From: an uncultured Clostridia bacterium
Lineage (GTDB): Bacteria; Bacillota; Clostridia; Oscillospirales; Oscillospiraceae
Length of the DNA: 64,000 nucleotides
Assembly: GCA_937894515.1 (NCBI GenBank)
Contig: CALCRH010000222.1
Location: 1 to 64,000 of the forward strand
Reading direction: 5' to 3'
Part shown: positions 17,319-26,796 of the stretch, one piece after another
Layout: each line of letters begins with the position of its first letter
Position numbering within the stretch: the first letter of the stretch is position 1
Notes under the pieces: generated by a model
The model's database searches: none
What the model was told of the DNA's origin: nothing
Seen by the model: only the letters and a program-made list of their open reading frames with translations
Made by a program: the position numbers and the translations under genes

Positions 17319-18998
17319 ATGCTGGAAATGCTGCACATTGAGAATATTGCTATCATTGAAAGCACGGAGATCGCTTTTGAAAAGGGCTTCAATGCACTGA
17401 CAGGCGAAACCGGCGCCGGCAAATCCATCGTGATAGATGCCATGAGCGCGGTGCTTGGTCAGCGCACCAGTCGGGACCTGATCCGCACCGGTGCAGAAAA
17501 GGCCTTTGTCAGCGCATGGTTTTCCGGTATTGCGCCGTCTTATTGTGAAGATTTGGGCTTTTCACCGGATGAGGACGGCAATCTGATGCTTCAAAGAGAG
17601 ATTTTCCCCGATGGTAAAAATATCTGTCGTGTGGGAGGTCGCCCGGTTACGGTGGCGGCGTTGAAAGCGCTGGGCAATCGACTGCTGAATATCCACGGTC
17701 AGCACGATGGGCAGCAGCTTTTAGATGAGGAGCAGCATCTCCTGTATTTGGATCGCTTTGGAAAAACAGAAAATAAGCTAAATATATACGCCGAGAAGTA
17801 TAAATACTTTACAGATATTCAGCGTAAAATCAATGCGCTGCAAATGGACGAAGCAGAAAAAGCAAGGCGAGTGGATACGCTGAAATATCAAATTGAGGAA
17901 TTGGAGCGCGCAAAACTACATATTGGCGAAGAAGAGGAGCTGACAGCGCGGCGCAATCTGCTGCGAAATGGTGAAAAGCTGATTTCTGCGTTGACCGCAG
18001 CGGACTACCTGCTCAATGGCGATGATGCGGTCAACGGTTCCTTGAGCCAGATCAAGCAGGCGCAGGAGGCGCTTTCCGGCATTCGCACGCTGAACGAGGA
18101 CTATGGCGCACTTTACCAGCGTCTGGCAGATCTATATAGTGAGCTGTATGATATTGCCGATACGGTGCGGGATAACAAAGATGCCTTTGACTTTTCTCCG
18201 GCTGAGCTGGACGCGATGGAAAGTCGCCTGGATTTGCTGTATCGTTTGAAGAAGAAATACGGCGCCACGGTGGAGGATATGCTGTCGTATCTGGAAAAGT
18301 GCCGTGCTGAACTGGCGGCTATCACCGATGCAGGAGACACACTGCTGCGTTTGGAAAAAGAATCGGCTGTTGCTGAAAAAGCGGCAAAAGAGGCGGCACA
18401 GGCTCTTTCAGAGGAACGACACGCGGCGGCTTTGTACTTGAGCGCGCAGATTTTAGAGGAATTGCGGCAGTTGGATATGGCGAAAATCCGCTTTGAAGTG
18501 GCTTTTACCGAAAAAGAGATGGATAGCAGCGGTATGGACGATGTGCGCTTCCTGATGTCCGCCAATGTAGGCGAGGAGCTGAAGCCCATCAACAAGATCG
18601 CATCCGGCGGTGAGCTGGCGCGCATCATGTTAGCCATGAAGAACGTGCTTTCCGACCAGGATCAGGTTAATACCCTGGTCTTTGACGAAGTGGATACGGG
18701 TGTTTCCGGCAGAGCCGCACAAAAGGTAGCCGAAAAGATGGCCCGTATTTCCAGACACAAGCAGGTGCTGTGTGTGACCCATTTGCCCCAGCTTGCCGCC
18801 ATGGCCGATACCCATTTTTCCGTGGAAAAAGGGGAGCGGGACGGACGGACATTTACCAATGTACAGCGGCTGGATCGGGAACAGCGCCGTTGTGAACTGG
18901 CGCGTCTGACCGGCGGCAGTCACATAAGCGAAACTTTGCTTCAAAGCGCAGAGGAACTTCTGCTGGAGGCAGAGACTTTCCGGAAAACTTTGGCTTGA
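17319..18998 (+). CDS. recN: DNA repair protein RecN
   Basis: A 559-residue SMC-like ATPase. Walker A GETGAGKSIV (28-37), a central coiled coil (about 155-380), ABC signature SGGELARIMLAMK (about 428) and Walker B TLVFDEVDTGVSGRAAQKVAEKM (about 450). It acts early at double-strand breaks, holding DNA ends. The ATG at 17319 has GAGGAGG upstream; an earlier in-frame start would lie within argR. The stop codon (TGA) is embedded in the -35 box of the tyrS promoter. Confidence 0.95.
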   Translation: MLEMLHIENIAIIESTEIAFEKGFNALTGETGAGKSIVIDAMSAVLGQRTSRDLIRTGAEKAFVSAWFSGIAPSYCEDLGFSPDEDGNLMLQREIFPDGKNICRVGGRPVTVAALKALGNRLLNIHGQHDGQQLLDEEQHLLYLDRFGKTENKLNIYAEKYKYFTDIQRKINALQMDEAEKARRVDTLKYQIEELERAKLHIGEEEELTARRNLLRNGEKLISALTAADYLLNGDDAVNGSLSQIKQAQEALSGIRTLNEDYGALYQRLADLYSELYDIADTVRDNKDAFDFSPAELDAMESRLDLLYRLKKKYGATVEDMLSYLEKCRAELAAITDAGDTLLRLEKESAVAEKAAKEAAQALSEERHAAALYLSAQILEELRQLDMAKIRFEVAFTEKEMDSSGMDDVRFLMSANVGEELKPINKIASGGELARIMLAMKNVLSDQDQVNTLVFDEVDTGVSGRAAQKVAEKMARISRHKQVLCVTHLPQLAAMADTHFSVEKGERDGRTFTNVQRLDREQRRCELARLTGGSHISETLLQSAEELLLEAETFRKTLA

Positions 18999-19023
18999 CA
19001 AAGCATATATCATTCTCTATAAT
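18995..19023 (+). promoter_or_regulatory. consensus promoter of the tyrS T-box transcript
   Basis: TTGACA (18995-19000), exactly 17 bp, TATAAT (19018-19023). The -35 contains the recN stop codon, so the two genes are packed with no spacer. Confidence 0.9.
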
Positions 19024-19029
19024 AAGCCC

Positions 19030-19316
19030 AACAAAATTACATAGTTTTACTGTGATGATGGGAATCAGTAGGGTACTCATACCGCTGCAAAGAGAACCTC
19101 CGGTCGGGTGGAAGGAGGAGAGCGGCGAGTGCATGAATTACCTCCCGGAGCAGCCCTCTGAACGCCGTAAGGTCAGTAGGTCGTGTCGGGTTCGCCCGTT
19201 ACAGCGATAGGGTATGTTTGTACCCAATGAGGCCGTAAATCGCGAGATTGCGGCAAATAGAGGTGGTACCGCGATATTTTGTCGCCCTCTGTCAATCCGG
19301 CAGAGGGCGTTTTTAT
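19030..19316 (+). promoter_or_regulatory. T-box leader (tyrosine-type) upstream of tyrS
   Basis: About 290-nt leader with a large stem I region, the conserved T-box sequence AGGTGGTACCGCG (19261-19273), and a terminator (CGCCCTCTG..CAGAGGGCG then TTTTTATTT, 19283-19316). Uncharged tRNA pairing at the T-box would open an antiterminator and let tyrS be read. A candidate specifier is the tyrosine codon TAC at 19139-19141, in the context GAATTACC; this assignment is an inference from the downstream gene and position. Confidence 0.92.
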
Positions 19317-19363
19317 TTCGCTCTGCTGTCAATACTATGTATCGTAGAAAGGAAGAAAGCGAC

Positions 19364-20590
19364 ATGGGAATTTATGAGGAACTGGTGGCGCGTGGATTGA
19401 TCGCACAGGTCACCAACGAGGAAGAGATCCGCGAAATGGTGAATAACGGCAAGGCCGTATTCTACATCGGCTTTGACTGCACCGCGGACAGTCTGCACGT
19501 GGGACACTTTATGGCACTGTGCCTGATGAAGCGCTTGCAGATGGCGGGCAACAAGCCCATCGCCCTGATCGGCGACGGCACCACCATGATCGGCGACCCC
19601 TCCGGCCGTACCGATATGCGTCAGATGCTGACCGAGGAGACGATCCAGTACAACGCCGAGTGCTTTAAAAAGCAGATGGAAAAGTTCATCGACTTCTCTG
19701 ACGGTAAGGCGCTGATGCTGCGCAACTCCGCCTGGCTCAAACCGCTGAACTATATCGAACTGCTGCGGGAAGTGGGCGGCTGCTTCAGCGTAAACAACAT
19801 GCTCCGCGCCGAGTGCTACAAGCAGCGCATGGAAAAGGGTCTGAGCTTCCTGGAGTTCAACTACATGATCATGCAGTCCTACGATTTCTACTATATGTTC
19901 CAGCACTATGGCTGTAATATGCAGTTCGGCGGCAACGACCAGTGGAGCAATATGCTGGGCGGTACCGAGCTGATCCGCCGCAAGCTGGGCAAGGATGCCC
20001 ATGCTATGACCATCACTCTGCTTCTCAACTCTGAGGGCAACAAGATGGGCAAGACCGCCAAGGGCGCTGTGTGGCTGGATCCCAACAAGACAAGCCCCTT
20101 TGAGTTTTATCAGTACTGGCGCAACATTGACGATGCCGATGTGCTGAAGTGCATCCGTATGCTGACCTTCCTGCCCCTGGAGGAGATCGACAAGATGGAC
20201 AAGTGGGAGGGCGCCCAGCTCAACGACGCCAAGGCAATTCTGGCCTTTGAATTGACCAAGCTGGTCCACGGCGAAGAGGAGGCCATGAAGGCAGAAGCAT
20301 CTGCCAAGGCTTTGTTTGCCGGCGGTGGTGATGCCGAGAATATGCCAACCACCGAATTGACCAACGATGATTTCGGCGGCGGTGCAATCAACGTGCTTAC
20401 CCTGTTGGTGAAGTGTGGCCTGGCCGCTTCCAACAGCGAGGCGCGCCGTCTGGTACAGCAAGGCGGTGTGACCGTTGGGGAGGAAAAGGTGAGTTCCATT
20501 GATACGACATACGGCTGTGAACAGTTCACCGGTGATGGCCTGATTATCAAGAAGGGTAAGAAGGTCTTCCACCGTGCCGTTCTGGTGTGA
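19364..20590 (+). CDS. tyrS: tyrosyl-tRNA synthetase
   Basis: A 408-residue class I synthetase. Residues 35-50 hold the HIGH-like motif (DSLHVGHFM); GDGTTMIGDPSGR and QSYDFYYMF mark the tyrosine/ATP pocket; the KMSKS-like loop reads KMGKTAKGAV (about 228); the C-terminal S4 domain covers about 340-405. The ATG at 19364 is preceded by AAAGGAAG; longer frames would start inside the T-box. Controlled by tRNA-Tyr charging through the leader. Confidence 0.96.
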   Translation: MGIYEELVARGLIAQVTNEEEIREMVNNGKAVFYIGFDCTADSLHVGHFMALCLMKRLQMAGNKPIALIGDGTTMIGDPSGRTDMRQMLTEETIQYNAECFKKQMEKFIDFSDGKALMLRNSAWLKPLNYIELLREVGGCFSVNNMLRAECYKQRMEKGLSFLEFNYMIMQSYDFYYMFQHYGCNMQFGGNDQWSNMLGGTELIRRKLGKDAHAMTITLLLNSEGNKMGKTAKGAVWLDPNKTSPFEFYQYWRNIDDADVLKCIRMLTFLPLEEIDKMDKWEGAQLNDAKAILAFELTKLVHGEEEAMKAEASAKALFAGGGDAENMPTTELTNDDFGGGAINVLTLLVKCGLAASNSEARRLVQQGGVTVGEEKVSSIDTTYGCEQFTGDGLIIKKGKKVFHRAVLV

Positions 20591-20605
20591 TGAGAACTGT
20601 ATAAA

Positions 20606-20635
20606 AACAGCGCCGCATTTGCGGCGCTGTTTTTA
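20606..20635 (+). terminator. terminator after tyrS
   Basis: AACAGCGCCGCA / TGCGGCGCTGTT with a TT loop and TTTT tail. Confidence 0.9.
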
Positions 20636-20645
20636 TGGAAAAGTC

Positions 20646-20674
20646 TTGAAGAAGGTTCACATTTATACTATAAT
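20646..20674 (+). promoter_or_regulatory. promoter of the queA-tgt leader transcript
   Basis: TTGAAG, 17-bp spacer, TATAAT (20669-20674). The transcript would begin near 20681 and carry a roughly 170-nt leader before queA. Confidence 0.7.
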
Positions 20675-20690
20675 ACTTTACAGTTTGTAA

Positions 20691-20852
20691 GAAACGAGCG
20701 AGAAGTTTGAAACAAGTTTCAAACTTCATTGAATAAAGTCAATTTTCTCGCCGCTGACGCGGCAACCGAAAACTATGGCACTTATATGACCATTCCTTTT
20801 TATGGTTACTTTGTGCCTTATAGTGTGGCGGAAAGGAATGGTCATATAAATA
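20691..20852 (+). promoter_or_regulatory. structured leader of queA with two perfect inverted repeats
   Basis: First repeat: GAAGTTTGAAAC / GTTTCAAACTTC (20702-20713 with 20716-20727), 2-nt centre, extended by GCGAGAA and TTCTCGC outside. Second repeat: TATATGACCATTCCTTT (20783-20799) with its perfect complement (20832-20848), enclosing 32 nt. The right arm holds AAAGGAA, the only good ribosome site for queA (ATG 20853), so folding would hide it. It does not match the preQ1 riboswitch sequences I know. A regulatory role is an inference. Confidence 0.5.
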
Positions 20853-21881
20853 ATGAAAACACATGATTTCTATTTTGATCTGCCGGAGGAACTGATTGCC
20901 CAAACTCCCATCCAGCGCCGAGACGCCTCACGGCTCTTGGTTTTGAATAAGACGACAGGGGCATGGGAGCATCGGCATTTTTACGATCTGCCGGACTATC
21001 TGCGTCCCGGTGATTGCCTGATTCTCAACGATTCCCGCGTCCTGCCGGCACGGCTTTTGGGCCAGCGTATGCCCGGTGGCGGTGCCTGTGAGGTTCTGTT
21101 GCTCATTGACAAGGGTGAGAAAACCTGGGAGTGTATTGTACGTCCCGGCAAGCATCTGCGTACAGGGGCAAAGGTCAGCTTCGGCAACGGAGAACTGACA
21201 GCCGAGATAACAGATGTTTTGCCGGACGGCAACCGACTGGTGAAGTTTGATTATGAGGGCATTTTCCTGGAGGTTTTGGATCGACTGGGAAAAATGCCGC
21301 TGCCGCCCTATATCAAAGAGGAATTGCAGGACAGAGAACGGTATCAGACGGTGTATTCCAAGGTGGTAGGCAGCGCAGCAGCTCCCACGGCTGGGCTTCA
21401 CTTTACACCGGAGCTGTTGGAAAAAATCCGAGTGATGGGCGTAAATATCGGCTATGTGACTCTGCACGTAGGCCTTGGTACATTTAGGCCTGTAAAGGAA
21501 GAAGACATTACAGATCATGATATGCACAGCGAGTACTGTACAATACCACAGGAGACCGCAGACCTTATCAATACGACCAAAAAAAACGGTGGTCGCGTGA
21601 TTTGCGTGGGAACAACCTCTTGCCGCACCGTGGAGAGCTGGGCAGAGGCAGACGGCACTGTGAAACCAAGCGCAGGCTGGACGAATATTTTTATCTATCC
21701 GGGGTACAAATTCAAAGTGCTGGATGGCTTGATTACCAATTTCCATTTGCCGGAGTCCACTCTTATCATGCTGGTATCTGCTTTGGCAGGGAGGGAGAAC
21801 GTTTTGGCAGCCTATGCAGAAGCTGTGCGGGAGCGCTATCGTTTCTTCAGCTTTGGTGACGCCATGTTGATTCAGGAGTAA
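20853..21881 (+). CDS. queA: S-adenosylmethionine:tRNA ribosyltransferase-isomerase
   Basis: A 342-residue QueA that transfers and rearranges the ribosyl part of SAM onto 7-aminomethyl-7-deazaguanine in tRNA to form epoxyqueuosine. Family blocks: FDLPEELIAQTPIQRRDASRL at the start, NDSRVLPARL, PLPPYIK, APTAGLHFT and TNFHLPESTL. It lies 3 nt before tgt, so both queuosine steps are made together. Confidence 0.95.
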   Translation: MKTHDFYFDLPEELIAQTPIQRRDASRLLVLNKTTGAWEHRHFYDLPDYLRPGDCLILNDSRVLPARLLGQRMPGGGACEVLLLIDKGEKTWECIVRPGKHLRTGAKVSFGNGELTAEITDVLPDGNRLVKFDYEGIFLEVLDRLGKMPLPPYIKEELQDRERYQTVYSKVVGSAAAPTAGLHFTPELLEKIRVMGVNIGYVTLHVGLGTFRPVKEEDITDHDMHSEYCTIPQETADLINTTKKNGGRVICVGTTSCRTVESWAEADGTVKPSAGWTNIFIYPGYKFKVLDGLITNFHLPESTLIMLVSALAGRENVLAAYAEAVRERYRFFSFGDAMLIQE

Positions 21882-21884
21882 ACG

Positions 21885-23021
<1,137 letters not shown>

Positions 23022-23096
23022 ATATTGGAAATACTATTGCCAAAGAGAAAAGAATTTTGTATAATGACACCATAATTTGAAAAGGAGACTACACTT

Positions 23097-23534
23097 ATGA
23101 TTTTTTCTGCAAATGCTGCCGGTGCAGCCGGTGCCGGTGCACAGGGCGGTACCTCTACGATCCTGATGATCGTTGTCATGATTGCTATTTTCTACTTCCT
23201 TCTGATCCGTCCTGAGAACAAGCGCAAAAAGGAAGCCGACAATATGCGAAGCAGCCTGAAAAAGGGCGACTGGATTACCACGATCGGCGGTGTATACGGC
23301 AAGGTTGTCAGCATTACAGACCGCACCGTGGTCATCGAGACCAGTGAAGATCGCGTGCGCGTGGAATTTGTAAAGAACGCTATCGGTCAGGTCGGCACTC
23401 TGGATCAGCAGGAAGCTGCCCAGAAGAAGAGCAGCAGAATCGGCAAGAAGGACAAGGCCGCAGAAGAGCCGGCAATTCCCGAGGAAGTTCCCACCGAGGA
23501 AGCAACTGCTGAGGCACCCAAAGACGGCGAGTAA
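23097..23534 (+). CDS. yajC: preprotein translocase subunit YajC
   Basis: A 145-residue YajC with one membrane helix (TILMIVVMIAIFYFLLIRPE, about 21-40) followed by the conserved RPENKRKKEADNMRSSLKKGDWITTIGGVYG segment (residues 38-68). The C-terminal 40 residues are a charged tail rich in Lys, Glu, Pro and Ala. YajC is an accessory partner of SecDF; it follows tgt as in many bacteria, but secD/secF are not adjacent. Confidence 0.93.
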   Translation: MIFSANAAGAAGAGAQGGTSTILMIVVMIAIFYFLLIRPENKRKKEADNMRSSLKKGDWITTIGGVYGKVVSITDRTVVIETSEDRVRVEFVKNAIGQVGTLDQQEAAQKKSSRIGKKDKAAEEPAIPEEVPTEEATAEAPKDGE

Positions 23535-23555
23535 GCACAAGATATTCATAAAAGA

Positions 23556-23600
23556 AACCTCTCCCAATATACTGGAAACAGTATTGGGGGAGGTTTTTTC
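23556..23600 (+). terminator. terminator of yajC that also contains the next ribosome site
   Basis: AACCTCTCCCAATACT-like arm pairs with AGTATTGGGGGAGGTT, then TTTTTT. The 3' arm contains GGGGGAGG, placed 7 nt before the ATG at 23601, so the same bases serve as terminator stem and ribosome site of the following gene. Confidence 0.8.
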
Positions 23601-24026
23601 ATGGAAAAATGGATAGGAAAACAAACATGGATCGGACTCGTCGCAGCGCTGATTCTTTTGCTTGCCGGCATTGCGATCGGCGCCTTTCTGTTGGAACACG
23701 ATGTTCTGTCGCCGCAGTCACAAGCCTTTTATTTGACGGCGGTAATCGGTTGTTCCGCATTCACAGGGGCTTTTATCGGTGCTAAGGGGAACGATCACCA
23801 TTTGCTGCGCGCGATGATCGTATGTGCGCTGCTGTATCTGCTGTTCTGGGCAGCAACACTATGCAGCGACTGTGCAGTGGTATTTGATAAGGGTGCTATT
23901 CAAAAAACAGGAGCAATATGGGGCGGCGGCATCTTGGCAAGTTTATTGATTCCCAGAAAAAAGAAGCCAACGCGTGCAGCAAAGCGGAAAGGGAAACAAG
24001 GACACAAAAGAGGAAGCAGTTGGTGA
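23601..24026 (+). CDS. small membrane protein, TIGR04086-like
   Basis: A 141-residue protein with four hydrophobic segments (about 10-31, 42-61, 70-90, 103-117) and a very basic C-terminus (PRKKKPTRAAKRKGKQGHKRG). It resembles the TIGR04086 family often found after yajC in Clostridia; the function is unknown. Its ribosome site lies in the yajC terminator hairpin, so its expression may depend on whether that hairpin forms. Confidence 0.65.
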   Translation: MEKWIGKQTWIGLVAALILLLAGIAIGAFLLEHDVLSPQSQAFYLTAVIGCSAFTGAFIGAKGNDHHLLRAMIVCALLYLLFWAATLCSDCAVVFDKGAIQKTGAIWGGGILASLLIPRKKKPTRAAKRKGKQGHKRGSSW

Positions 24027-24383
24027 CATAATGCGATGATATGGTAATAATCACTAAAATGGGATTTTTTGGAAATATTATTTACATCGATTTATGTAAA
24101 ATCCGGGATTGGAAACAGATCTGAATTATTTCAAGATGTTGTGCGGTAATTATTACTATTTACAATATATCGGACAATGTGACCTTACGGAATGCAATTT
24201 CCTGCCAAAGTAAACAAAGTTAACATAATGTTGTTAACATAACAATTTGACATAATTGACAAAAATTTGCAGATTTCGGAAAAAGCCTTGCGAATTTGGC
24301 AAAATTGCCCTATAGTAATGTCTGCACGATTATATTCTAATGCTTGGACTTGCCTCATAGTATCATTTGAGGTGAGAACGAGT
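24027..24383. other. AT-rich intergenic region before spoIIM
   Basis: 357 bases with no supported gene. Visible items are two direct copies of GTTAACATAA (24219-24228 and 24233-24242), two TTGACA hexamers (24247 and 24256) without a matching -10, and a candidate promoter TTGCGA-17-TATAGT (24288-24316) upstream of the spoIIM-like gene. Confidence 0.5.
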
Positions 24384-24968
24384 ATGAAACCGCGCAGAAA
24401 ATCAGCCGCACACACCGGCACGCATTTTGAATTTCGGCGCATTGCGCTTTTGAGCGTATTTTGTGCAATCGGAATACTATTTGGTTGTCTGGCGGTACAT
24501 TCTGTTTCTTCACAGGCTGTTCAACAATTAACGGTATATTTCGATGCCTATCTCAAATTGAAGCATGGTAAGCCGACAATATCGGCGTTTGTTATTTCGG
24601 CTGCTGTATATTTTCGCGGCATTGTGCTGTTACTTCTATTCAGCTTCAGCACCATTGGCATGTATGCTGTTCCGCTGATTTGTGGAATTCAAGGCTTTGG
24701 GTTGGCATTTGCCATTGCGTTATTTGTACAATGTACAAACGTCAGTTTTTTTGCTGTCTGCACTTTGTTTCTATTGCGATGTGTATTGCTTCTGCCAACT
24801 ATGCTGTATGGGGGCAGTATGGCAATGGTTTCTTCCATCCATGGGAAAGACGGACACGGCAAGGACTTTTGGAGATGCTTTGGCATCTGTGCTTTTGTTT
24901 TATGTTTCGGTGCTTTATCAGAGGTCATTGTTGTGCCGAAAATATTTGCGGCCGTTCTTGCGGCATGA
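24384..24968 (+). CDS. spoIIM: SpoIIM-like (DUF95) membrane protein
   Basis: A 194-residue protein with five or so hydrophobic helices after a basic N-terminus (KPRRKSAAHTGTHFEFRR). Length, membrane pattern and position directly before xerD fit SpoIIM, which with SpoIID and SpoIIP drives septal peptidoglycan thinning and engulfment during sporulation. Sequence-level recognition is weaker than for its neighbours, so a general DUF95 membrane protein remains possible. The ATG at 24384 follows GAGGTGAGAACG. Confidence 0.65.
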   Translation: MKPRRKSAAHTGTHFEFRRIALLSVFCAIGILFGCLAVHSVSSQAVQQLTVYFDAYLKLKHGKPTISAFVISAAVYFRGIVLLLLFSFSTIGMYAVPLICGIQGFGLAFAIALFVQCTNVSFFAVCTLFLLRCVLLLPTMLYGGSMAMVSSIHGKDGHGKDFWRCFGICAFVLCFGALSEVIVVPKIFAAVLAA

Positions 24969-24992
24969 TTTTATAAAGAGAGGAGTGTGAGT

Positions 24993-25880
24993 GTGAAAAT
25001 GGATTATGTAGCAGACTTTCGCCGGTATTTGACGGATGAAAAGCATGCATCCGAAAATACACTCAGCTCCTACCTGCGTGATATCAATCAGTTTAAGCTC
25101 TGGTTGGAAGAATCTGCCTCTTTAGACTTGGCAAAGGTGGATCGGCCCATTGTGGAGGATTATCTTCACTACATGGAGCGTATTGGTAAATCTCCTGCAA
25201 CCATTACGCGGAGTACGGCTTCGTTAAAATCTTTTTACGGATATTTATTTGATAATGGCATCATCTCCGCAAACCCGGTAAAGGCTGTTTCCACTATCAA
25301 AGTAGAGCGAAAATATCCGGAGATCCTGACCAACAAAGAAGTGGAGCTGTTTCTGGAGCAGCCAAAGTGTGTAGATGAAAAAGGCTTCCGGGATCACGCC
25401 ATGCTGGAACTGCTCTATGCCACCGGTATCCGTGTTTCCGAGCTGATCGGCCTGAACTTGGACGATGTCAATTTGACGCTGGGCTTTGTACGCTGTACCA
25501 GTCACGGGAAAGAGCGTATCATTCCGCTATATCAAACAGCTGTCCGTGCTTTGCAGGACTATCTGCAGGAAGTACGCCCCCGTCTGATCGCCGATGAGAA
25601 CGAGTTGGCTTTCTTCGTCAATATGGACGGTGAGCGCATGAGCCGGCAAGGGTTCTGGAAGATCATCAAGTACTATCAGGCAAAAGCAGGTATCGAAAAG
25701 GAAATTACCCCTCACATGCTCCGCCACAGCTTTGCGGTTCATCTGCTGGAAAATGGTGCAGATCTCCGTTCCATTCAGGAAATGCTGGGACATGCGGATA
25801 TTTCCTCTACCCAGATGTATACGCATATTATCAAAAAAGGCCTGAAAGACGTGTATAACAAGGCGCATCCCAGAGCATAA
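24993..25880 (+). CDS. xerD: tyrosine recombinase XerD
   Basis: A 295-residue recombinase. N-terminal SAM-like core-binding domain (1-90; ENTLSSYLRDINQF) and catalytic domain with Arg in ATGIRVSELIGL, Lys in HGKERIIPL, HMLRHSFAVHLLENG (HxxR), GHADISSTQMYTH and the nucleophile Tyr. With XerC it resolves chromosome dimers at dif. The GTG at 24993 is preferred because AGAGGAG is 7 nt upstream. Placement after spoIIM matches Bacillota. Confidence 0.9.
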   Translation: MKMDYVADFRRYLTDEKHASENTLSSYLRDINQFKLWLEESASLDLAKVDRPIVEDYLHYMERIGKSPATITRSTASLKSFYGYLFDNGIISANPVKAVSTIKVERKYPEILTNKEVELFLEQPKCVDEKGFRDHAMLELLYATGIRVSELIGLNLDDVNLTLGFVRCTSHGKERIIPLYQTAVRALQDYLQEVRPRLIADENELAFFVNMDGERMSRQGFWKIIKYYQAKAGIEKEITPHMLRHSFAVHLLENGADLRSIQEMLGHADISSTQMYTHIIKKGLKDVYNKAHPRA

Positions 25881-25883
25881 GGA

Positions 25884-25913
25884 AATGGACGGTCAAATGA
25901 CCGTCCATTTTTA
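25884..25913 (+). terminator. terminator after xerD
   Basis: AATGGACGGTCA / TGACCGTCCATT followed by TTT. Confidence 0.88.
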
Positions 25914-25925
25914 TGTAATTTTCAC

Positions 25926-25956
25926 TTGACTCTGACGCTGCGTTATAGTGTATCGT
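25926..25956 (+). promoter_or_regulatory. MerR-type promoter/operator with long spacer
   Basis: TTGACT (25926-25931) and TATCGT (25951-25956) are separated by 19 bp, the overlong spacing typical of MerR-controlled promoters. The spacer contains the dyad ACTCTGACGC-T-GCGTTATAGT (25929-25949). The gene downstream encodes a MerR protein, so autoregulation is likely. Confidence 0.7.
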
Positions 25957-25979
25957 AGTTTTATCGGGAGGTGATAGGC

Positions 25980-26690
25980 ATGAAAACCGTAAAAGAAGTC
26001 AGCACGCTCACCGGTGTCAGTGTGCGCACACTACACCACTACGACTCCATCGGATTATTGAAACCCACACGGGTAACTGAGGCGGGCTATCGGCTGTATG
26101 ACGATGCAGCACTGCGCCGCTTGCAGACCATTTTATTCTATCGAGAACTACAATTCCCTTTGAAAGCGATTGGAGAGATCCTGGACAGTGAGGACTTTGA
26201 TGCGGCTGAAGCCCTGTCCCAGCAGATCAAGTTACTGGAATTGGAGCATAATCGGTTGGGAGATTTGATCGCCTATGCCCGCGAATTACAAGAGAAAGGT
26301 GTAAAAATAATGGACTTTACAGCATTTGAAACAGCAAAAATTGAGAGTTATAAAGACGAAGTAAGAGAGCGTTGGGGGAGAACAAAGGCTTATCAGGAGA
26401 GCGAAGCACGGGAGACAAGCGCCAATGCACCGCAGGAGATGATGGATATCTTCAAACGGTTTGGGCAAATGTGCCATCTGCCGCCGGAGAGTGAGCCGGT
26501 ACAAACACTGGCCGCGGCGTTGCAGCAGCACATCACCGACAACTACTATACCTGCACCAAGGAGATCTTTCGTGGCCTGGGCGAGATGTATGCGGACGAT
26601 GAAAGATTTCGCCAAAATATCGATAAAGCAGCAGGCAAGGGAACAGCCGCCTTTGCCAGCCGCGCGATTGCGATTTTCTGTCAGGAATGA
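25980..26690 (+). CDS. MerR family regulator with TipAS-type ligand domain
   Basis: A 236-residue activator. Residues 1-70 are a MerR winged helix (TVKEVSTLTGVSVRTLHHYDSIGLL), followed by a dimerisation helix (75-108) and a C-terminal helical domain (about 120-236) resembling the TipAS multidrug-binding domain, with the NxY-containing block ITDNYYTCTKEIFRGLGEMYADDERF. TipA-type proteins bind thiopeptides or other cyclic peptides and activate their own promoter. No efflux gene follows, so it may act alone as a drug sponge or control distant genes. Confidence 0.88.
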   Translation: MKTVKEVSTLTGVSVRTLHHYDSIGLLKPTRVTEAGYRLYDDAALRRLQTILFYRELQFPLKAIGEILDSEDFDAAEALSQQIKLLELEHNRLGDLIAYARELQEKGVKIMDFTAFETAKIESYKDEVRERWGRTKAYQESEARETSANAPQEMMDIFKRFGQMCHLPPESEPVQTLAAALQQHITDNYYTCTKEIFRGLGEMYADDERFRQNIDKAAGKGTAAFASRAIAIFCQE

Positions 26691-26698
26691 ATTGAGAT

Positions 26699-26736
26699 CG
26701 GTTTCCCCCGGGAATGTGCGGGGAAACCGTTTTTCT
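26699..26736 (+). terminator. terminator after the MerR gene
   Basis: CGGTTTCCCC and GGGGAAACCG arms are followed by TTTTTCTT. Confidence 0.85.
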
Positions 26737-26738
26737 TA

Positions 26739-26767
26739 TTGCACTTTTCGGTTCAATTTGCTATAAT
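26739..26767 (+). promoter_or_regulatory. promoter of ruvCAB
   Basis: TTGCAC, 17-bp spacer, TATAAT (26762-26767), 30 bp before ruvC. Confidence 0.75.
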
Positions 26768-26796
26768 GAAACAACAGTACGATATGGAGGCGATTT

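Noticed and set aside
19313..20572. 419-codon open frame antisense to tyrS
   Set aside because: It is a by-product of strongly biased codons in tyrS; no start signals, and the encoded sequence is not protein-like.
20783..20848. preQ1 riboswitch before queA
   Set aside because: No known preQ1 aptamer pattern could be aligned; only a long inverted repeat is seen, so it is listed as an unknown leader.
24247..24261. Promoters from the two TTGACA hexamers
   Set aside because: No -10-like hexamer at 16-18 bp from either.
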